NCBI GenBank assembly: GCA_903911985.1
Contig: CAIWFP010000298.1
Location: 1 to 11,047 of the forward strand
Origin: an uncultured Sphingomonadales bacterium
Lineage (GTDB): Bacteria > Pseudomonadota > Alphaproteobacteria > Sphingomonadales > Sphingomonadaceae
Direction of reading: 5' to 3'
Length of the DNA stretch: 11,047 bases
Shown: piece by piece, positions 6,769-11,047 of the stretch
How the letters are laid out: every line of letters begins with the position of its first letter
Numbering within the stretch: position 1 is the first letter of the stretch
Made by a program: the position numbers and the translations under genes
Notes under the pieces: generated by a model
What the model was told of the DNA's origin: nothing
Databases searched by the model: none
Seen by the model: only the letters and a program-made list of their open reading frames with translations

Positions 6769-8988
6769 ATGCCAGTCTCGCGCCGCCTGCCTGCTATTCT
6801 CGCCCTGTGGGTCATGGCCTCGGCCCATGCCGCCCCGGTGTTGGCGAATACGGGGGCGAATGCGGGAGCTAATGCCTCAGGGGACAGCGACAGCACCGCA
6901 CCCGATGGCGCTATCGTCGTCACCGCCCACCGGCTCGATGCCGCGCGCGAGAGCATCAAGCCCAGCCTTGGCGCCTCCACCTATTCGCTCTCCAACGCCG
7001 CCATCCAGAATTTGCCGGGCAGCGATAACCAGCCGATCAACGACATCATCCTGCAATTGCCCGGCGTCAGTCAGGACCAGTTCGGCCAGTTCCATGTGCG
7101 CGACGAACACAATGGCGTGCAATATCGCCTCAACGGCGTCATCCTGCCCGAAAGCATTGCGGTGTTCGGCCAAACGCTCAGCCCCCGCCTGATCGACAAG
7201 CTCGATCTCGTGACGGGCACGCTGCCCGCGCAATATGGCCTGCGCACGGCGGGGATTATCGAGATCACCACCAAATCCGGCCTGAAGGACGCGACAACCC
7301 TCAGCCTCTATGGCGGCGCGCATCAGACCATCGAGCCCAGCGTGCAGCTCTCGGGCAGCTCTGGTGCCACCACATGGTTCGCCTCGGGCGATTACAAGCA
7401 CAATGCGCTGGGCATCGACAATGTGAACGGCAGCACCAAAGCCATTCACGACAGGACCGACCAGTTCTCCACCTTCGGCTATATCGACCATATTGTCAGC
7501 GACAGTGACCGCGTCGCCTTTACCGGCGGCTTTTCCAACCAGCATTTCCAGATCCCGAACCAAGCGGATCTGGTAGGCAGCCAACCCGACCGCGAAGGCA
7601 ATCCCATCGCGGTGAATGGCATATCCAGCTTTGCCAGCGAGAATTTGAACCAGACGCAGCTGCAGGCCACCGGTTTTGGTGCCCTCAGCCTGTTGCACAG
7701 CGCGGGGGCCTTTTCGGCGCAGACCTCGCTGTTCATCCGCAGTTCGGCGCTGAATTACCACCCCGATGTGCTGGGCGAACTGCTGTTCAACGGCATGGCG
7801 CAGGCCGCCAGTAAGCACGACCTAGCCTTTGGCGCGCAGCTTGACGGAGTCTACAAGTTTGGGACCTCGCACACCCTGCGCTTCGGCGGCTTCCTCCAGC
7901 GCGACCGTTCGAAAACCCGGACACAGACCGAGGTATTCCCCACCAGCGGCGATATCTACGATCCCGTGCTGGGCTATCAGCGCGGGCCGGTCAACGGGCC
8001 ACCGGTCAGCTTCGCCTCCACCAATAGCGTGAGCCAGACCACCTACAGCCTTTACCTTCAGGACGAGTGGCAGGTGGCGAACCGCCTCGTGCTGAATTAT
8101 GGCGCGCGGCTCGACGAAAACGACGGCATCCGCCACGAACGCCAGCGTTCTCCCCGCGTGAACATGGTGTGGACAGCGGGCGGCGGGTTTACCGCCCATG
8201 CCGGCTATGCCCGCTATTTCGCGCCCGCCCCCTTCGAACTGGTGGCCAGCCGCAATATTACCTGGCTTTATGGCACGGTGGCCACGCCCAGCATTCGCAC
8301 CGCCGACCCGGCCTATGCCCAGCGCGAAAACTACTGGGACATCGGCTTTCAGCAAAAGCTGGCCCCTGGCCTCACACTGGGGCTGGACGGCTATTTTCGG
8401 CGCTCCACCCATCTGCTCGATGAAGGCCAGTTTGGCGCGCCGATCATCCTCACCCCGTTCAACTTCGCGCGCGGGCGGATCATGGGGGCGGAACTCAGCC
8501 TGAACTATGCCCACCGGGGCTTTTCGGCCTATGGCAATCTCTCGCTCGACAAGGCGCAAGCCACCGGCATCGTCTCCAACCAGTATAATTTCGGCGCGGC
8601 GGAACTGGCCTATATCGCCACGCATTATGTCTACCTCGACCATAACCAGACCCTCACCGGATCGGCGGGCGCGTCCTACCGCTGGAGCCACGGCGCTCTG
8701 GCAGGCAGCCGGATCAGCGCCGATCTGATCTATGGCTCGGGGCTGCGCCGCATGCTGGATGTGCCGGGGGGCGAAGCTGTGCCCAACGGCGCGCATCTGC
8801 CCTCCTATGCCACGGCAAACCTGTCGCTCGGCCACAGCTTCGGCACCAGCGGCTTCGATGTGCGCCTCGATGTCGAGAACCTGTTCGACAAGGTTTATGA
8901 GATCCGCGACGGCACCGGGGTTGGCGTGGGCGCGCCTTCATTCGGCCAGCGGCGCGGGGTGTTTGTGGGAATTTCCAAGACATTGTGA
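6769..8988 (+). CDS. TonB-dependent outer-membrane receptor
   Basis: A 739-residue TonB-dependent receptor, which takes up a scarce ligand through a plugged 22-strand barrel using energy passed on by TonB. The signal peptide covers about residues 1-26 (RR followed by a hydrophobic stretch, cleavage near SAHA or VLA). A short Asn/Gly/Ala-rich linker precedes a TonB box-like AIVVTAHR (48-55). The plug follows (about 58-170), with INDIILQLPGV, the VRDEHNGVQYRLNGV segment, and GTLPAQYGLRTAGIIEITTKSG at its end. The barrel runs to the C-terminus, with aromatic-rich alternating strands and DVENLFDKVYEIR near the end; the final residues are SKTL rather than the more common terminal Phe. The ATG at 6769 is chosen because AAGGGAAG lies six bases before it and it begins the signal peptide. 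The ligand is not evident: neighbours suggest a metal or metal complex. It converges on the cysteine-headed barrel gene. Confidence 0.92.
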   Translation: MPVSRRLPAILALWVMASAHAAPVLANTGANAGANASGDSDSTAPDGAIVVTAHRLDAARESIKPSLGASTYSLSNAAIQNLPGSDNQPINDIILQLPGVSQDQFGQFHVRDEHNGVQYRLNGVILPESIAVFGQTLSPRLIDKLDLVTGTLPAQYGLRTAGIIEITTKSGLKDATTLSLYGGAHQTIEPSVQLSGSSGATTWFASGDYKHNALGIDNVNGSTKAIHDRTDQFSTFGYIDHIVSDSDRVAFTGGFSNQHFQIPNQADLVGSQPDREGNPIAVNGISSFASENLNQTQLQATGFGALSLLHSAGAFSAQTSLFIRSSALNYHPDVLGELLFNGMAQAASKHDLAFGAQLDGVYKFGTSHTLRFGGFLQRDRSKTRTQTEVFPTSGDIYDPVLGYQRGPVNGPPVSFASTNSVSQTTYSLYLQDEWQVANRLVLNYGARLDENDGIRHERQRSPRVNMVWTAGGGFTAHAGYARYFAPAPFELVASRNITWLYGTVATPSIRTADPAYAQRENYWDIGFQQKLAPGLTLGLDGYFRRSTHLLDEGQFGAPIILTPFNFARGRIMGAELSLNYAHRGFSAYGNLSLDKAQATGIVSNQYNFGAAELAYIATHYVYLDHNQTLTGSAGASYRWSHGALAGSRISADLIYGSGLRRMLDVPGGEAVPNGAHLPSYATANLSLGHSFGTSGFDVRLDVENLFDKVYEIRDGTGVGVGAPSFGQRRGVFVGISKTL

Positions 8989-9014
8989 AGGATCAGGATA
9001 GAAAGCTAGGATTC

Positions 9015-9033
9015 TTGGGGCCTTAGGCCCCAA
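9015..9033. terminator. Perfect hairpin after the receptor gene
   Basis: TTGGGGCC (9015-9022) and GGCCCCAA (9026-9033) form an 8-base-pair stem with a TTA loop, 26 bases past the receptor stop. Symmetry lets it act on either strand. No T-run follows on the plus strand. Confidence 0.5.
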
Positions 9034-9153
9034 ACCCCGTTCCTGTCCTTGTTGCGCTTTGCGCTCATCGTGGCCCCCCGCCGCGTGGCGGCTTAAATGC
9101 CTGCGGCGCTGCGTTTCGACGAAACCTTGGCACAACAATGACAGGTAAATGGA

Positions 9154-9211
9154 GTGCGAGGGCCAACCGATTTGCATTGGCAAATCGGCACGCAAAACTC
9201 TCCCCTCGCAC
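9154..9211. terminator. Nested hairpins after the minus-strand barrel gene
   Basis: An outer pairing of GTGCGAGGG (9154-9162) with CCCTCGCAC (9203-9211) encloses a perfect inner hairpin, CCGATTTGC (9167-9175) with GCAAATCGG (9180-9188) around an ATTG loop. It lies 22 bases past the stop of the minus-strand barrel gene. Terminator or mRNA 3'-end protection is likely; a dispersed extragenic repeat is an alternative. Confidence 0.5.
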
Positions 9212-9233
9212 CTAACCCTTCTTCCTCCGAACC

Positions 9234-10241
9234 TCAAAAATCGTAAGACAGCGTCGCGTTAAACAAATGCGGCGCCACCAGCTGCCCCGACTGGCCCGGC
9301 ACAACATCGGAATTGGCGTGCTGATAGATCGGCAGTTCTATATCCGCGTAAAGCCGCAGCTTGCCCATCCGCAGATTCACGCCCGGCGCGATCAGCAGCC
9401 GCTCATAGCCGGTATTCGCCGGGCTGGCGTTATCACCGGTATCGTGGGCGCGCAGGCTGTTGATCAGCGACATCACCGGCGCCACCTTGGTGATCGGCCC
9501 TGCCGCCCCGAGATCATAGCTGGCGCCGAGCGACGCATCCAGTTCGTTGCCTGGCCGATAGCCATCGCGGGTGGCAAAGGCGATCTGGTACCGCGCCTGA
9601 CCGAACCAGCTGAGCCTGCCCGCCCCATCGAGATGGCCGACGTGATAGGCGCTGAAAATCACATCGCTGCTGCCTGTGCCCGGCAAGGTGTCGCGGTCGA
9701 ACTGAGCGCCGCCGGCCGGGCCGTTGGGGCCGGTGGCATCGCCGGTGGGCAGTTTCAGCCCCAGCCCAAGCCCGGTGGACATATCGGCCGAAAGCCCCGT
9801 GTAGGTGGCGGTAAGCGCCAGATCGCCAAGCGAAGTGACGCGGCCGGTGAACAGGCTTCCCGAAGTGCCGGTCACGCCGCCATCGTCGTCAATGCGGGTG
9901 AGGGCGCGGCTGATGACCGGCAGCTCGGCCATCACCGTCCATTTGTGGTTGAGCATATACTGGCCGCCGATGGTGTAGAAACTGGTCTGGATGCGCTTGT
10001 CGCCATTGTCATCGGCGGAGGCGGGATTTGAACCCTCCCAGTTCCTGTTCTGGTCCATCGGGTTGAACCGCAGCCAGACGCTGAGGCCTGTGTCGGAATT
10101 GCTGGGCATGATGGAGGCGGCGCCGACATCGAACACCCCGCAACCGCAAGCGCAGGCATGGGCCGCAGTGGAGGACAACAAACTGGCGATGGCCGCGCCG
10201 AGGAAAAGCGGGGCGGCGGCCGAAAATGCTCTGAACTTCAT
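9234..10241 (-). CDS. Outer-membrane beta-barrel protein with a Cys-x-Cys-x-Cys mature N-terminus
   Basis: A 335-residue exported barrel protein. Residues 1-29 are a signal peptide with Ala-His-Ala before the predicted cleavage, leaving CACGCGVFDVG as the mature N-terminus (Cys30, Cys32, Cys34). AHAC is not a lipobox, so signal peptidase I is expected. The rest alternates polar and hydrophobic residues in strands, contains GLGLGLKLPTGD (158-168) as in transporter-like outer-membrane barrels, and ends in LSYDF, a Bam-type C-terminal Phe. I recall similar uncharacterised ACACGCGVFDVG proteins in other proteobacteria; the function is not known to me. The ATG at 10241 has an AAAGG-like site about 10 bases upstream. 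An in-frame start at 10295 would add 18 residues before the signal peptide and lacks a ribosome site. It follows the DUF2946-like gene after 154 bases on the same strand, and the cysteine triplet suggests metal binding or disulphide chemistry. Confidence 0.82.
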   Translation of the reverse strand: MKFRAFSAAAPLFLGAAIASLLSSTAAHACACGCGVFDVGAASIMPSNSDTGLSVWLRFNPMDQNRNWEGSNPASADDNGDKRIQTSFYTIGGQYMLNHKWTVMAELPVISRALTRIDDDGGVTGTSGSLFTGRVTSLGDLALTATYTGLSADMSTGLGLGLKLPTGDATGPNGPAGGAQFDRDTLPGTGSSDVIFSAYHVGHLDGAGRLSWFGQARYQIAFATRDGYRPGNELDASLGASYDLGAAGPITKVAPVMSLINSLRAHDTGDNASPANTGYERLLIAPGVNLRMGKLRLYADIELPIYQHANSDVVPGQSGQLVAPHLFNATLSYDF

Positions 10242-10395
10242 AGTGATGAACCTTTTGGAATGGTCGCATCCGGCGGCAAGGCGGGGAAATGCCATCGCGG
10301 GCCGGAAGCATGGAATGGGGTGGGTTTCGCGCCATCGGCCACACCACGCCGCCGCCTAACGCGGGGGACCCGGGGCTAACGGCAGGATCGGGCGA

Positions 10396-10818
10396 TCAGG
10401 CGCCGAGGCTATAGGGCGCGGGTGGCCCACGCAGGGGCGGGCGCAACCACCCCGCCTGCCGCAAAGCCATCTGGCCCATCGGCAGGAAAGCCAGCGCCAG
10501 GGCAAAAGCCAGAGCCAGCACCATCAGCGGCGCATCCGCCCCACCCAGCGAAGCCATGGCAAGCCCGGCATAGGGGCAGGACTGATCGGCGCCATGACGA
10601 TCGCCAAACGGGATGGGCAGCTTGTCGCGGATCGCCTCGGCAACCGCCCGATTGGCATTTACCCCCGCGCGATCGCCGCAGATGGTCACGCTGATGACGC
10701 TGGAGTGGGTCTCGACCATGAAACCCGCGGGCACCAGCGCCTTCATGCACAGCGCCGCCGCCAGCAGCAGCATCGCCAGCCGGGGACAATCGCGCAGGAA
10801 GGAGCGGAGCAGCCTCAT
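10396..10818 (-). CDS. DUF2946-like membrane protein
   Basis: A 140-residue protein resembling the DUF2946 family (PF11162), small membrane-associated proteins often encoded near copper-handling genes and TonB receptors; their biochemical role is not established. A first hydrophobic segment (about 14-34) ends in the typical ALVPAGFM. A strand with ICG follows (Cys47), then a polar loop with His75 and the characteristic SCPYAGLA (Cys81), a second hydrophobic segment (about 97-115), and a conserved-looking tail LRPPLRGPP (125-133). Cys47, His75 and Cys81 are plausible metal or disulphide sites on the periplasmic side. The ATG at 10818 gives the usual MRxLRxFL start, although no good ribosome site is seen. 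GTG at 10848 would add ten residues. It lies 60 bases behind the stop of the gene at the right edge, so the three minus-strand genes may form one operon. Confidence 0.75.
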   Translation of the reverse strand: MRLLRSFLRDCPRLAMLLLAAALCMKALVPAGFMVETHSSVISVTICGDRAGVNANRAVAEAIRDKLPIPFGDRHGADQSCPYAGLAMASLGGADAPLMVLALAFALALAFLPMGQMALRQAGWLRPPLRGPPAPYSLGA

Positions 10819-10878
10819 GGGGCAGGGGCAATAAGACGCGCGGCTCACCCTGTCACCCGCAATTTCAGGCCCCCCGGC

Positions 10879-11047
10879 TTAATCGCCGAACACCACCGTC
10901 TTGTGGTCGTTGGGCAGCACACGGTCCTGCAGATGCCACAAGACCGCCTGCGCCAGCACCCGCCGCTCAATGTCGCGGCCCTTGCGCACCAGATCCTCCG
11001 GGCTGTCGGCATGGCTGATCGCCTCGACATCCTGATGGATGATCGGC
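10879..11047 (-). CDS. C-terminal fragment of an unrecognised protein (runs off right edge)
   Basis: The minus-strand frame enters at the window edge and ends at TAA (10881-10879), giving about 56 residues. The tail contains DLVRKGRDIERRVLAQAVLW followed by HLQDRVLPNDHKTVVFGD. It is amphipathic and helix-like with many charged residues, with no signal, membrane segment or motif that I can assign to a family. This frame is preferred because it has normal amino-acid composition and a stop placed just before the DUF2946-like gene; the competing frame on the same strand is Arg/Cys-rich and unlikely. It would be the upstream member of the minus-strand group. Confidence 0.6.
   Translation of the reverse strand, partial: PIIHQDVEAISHADSPEDLVRKGRDIERRVLAQAVLWHLQDRVLPNDHKTVVFGD

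Noticed and set aside
7822..8835. Antisense open frame (337 codons) within the TonB-receptor gene
   Set aside because: The receptor frame is strongly supported; the antisense product shows no domain or ribosome site.
9154..9211. Nested inverted repeats considered as transposon ends or an attachment site
   Set aside because: No transposase, integrase or target-site duplication is nearby; the position just after a stop codon fits a terminator or extragenic repeat better.
10010..10040. GGGTTCAAATCCC-like stretch on the minus strand, resembling a tRNA T-arm
   Set aside because: It lies inside the barrel gene, encoding Gly-Ser-Asn-Pro, and there is no acceptor stem, anticodon arm or D-arm around it.

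Overview
The window reads as ordinary chromosomal DNA of a high-GC alphaproteobacterium, most likely a sphingomonad (Sphingomonas/Novosphingobium-like). This rests on the base composition, the TonB box of type IVVTA in the receptor, the DUF2946-type protein, and weak Shine-Dalgarno signals with occasional non-ATG starts. The assignment is an inference from gene content; no rRNA or other marker is present.

Layout. At the left edge, on the minus strand, is the start of a secreted, very histidine-rich protein that runs off the window (1-356). After a gene-free stretch carrying the promoter region comes an HU-type nucleoid protein (783-1058) with a strong hairpin behind it. Next are two plus-strand genes, a YhiN/BaiN-type flavoprotein (1308-2486) and an 809-residue patatin-related lipid hydrolase (2562-4991). 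The patatin gene meets, tail to tail with overlapping stop codons, a minus-strand gene for a Slam/DUF560-like outer-membrane protein with TPRs and a beta-barrel (4988-6451). A roughly 317-base divergent region separates that gene from a TonB-dependent receptor (6769-8988). The receptor converges on a minus-strand group: an unrecognised C-terminal fragment at the right edge, a DUF2946-like membrane protein (10396-10818), and an outer-membrane barrel with a Cys-x-Cys-x-Cys mature N-terminus (9234-10241). The 245 bases between the convergent receptor and barrel genes are packed with hairpins.

How the genes may work together. The right half (4988-10818) is dominated by cell-envelope proteins: a Slam-like translocator, a TonB-dependent receptor, a cysteine-headed outer-membrane barrel and a DUF2946-like protein with Cys/His residues. 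DUF2946 proteins are often found near copper genes, so a metal (possibly copper) uptake or handling locus is a reasonable hypothesis, but nothing in the sequence proves the metal or the substrate. Slam proteins usually sit beside the surface lipoprotein they export and a TonB receptor; here the receptor is present but no lipoprotein substrate is visible. The left half (HU, YhiN, patatin) looks like unlinked housekeeping and metabolic genes. I see no mobile element, CRISPR array, rRNA or tRNA in the window.
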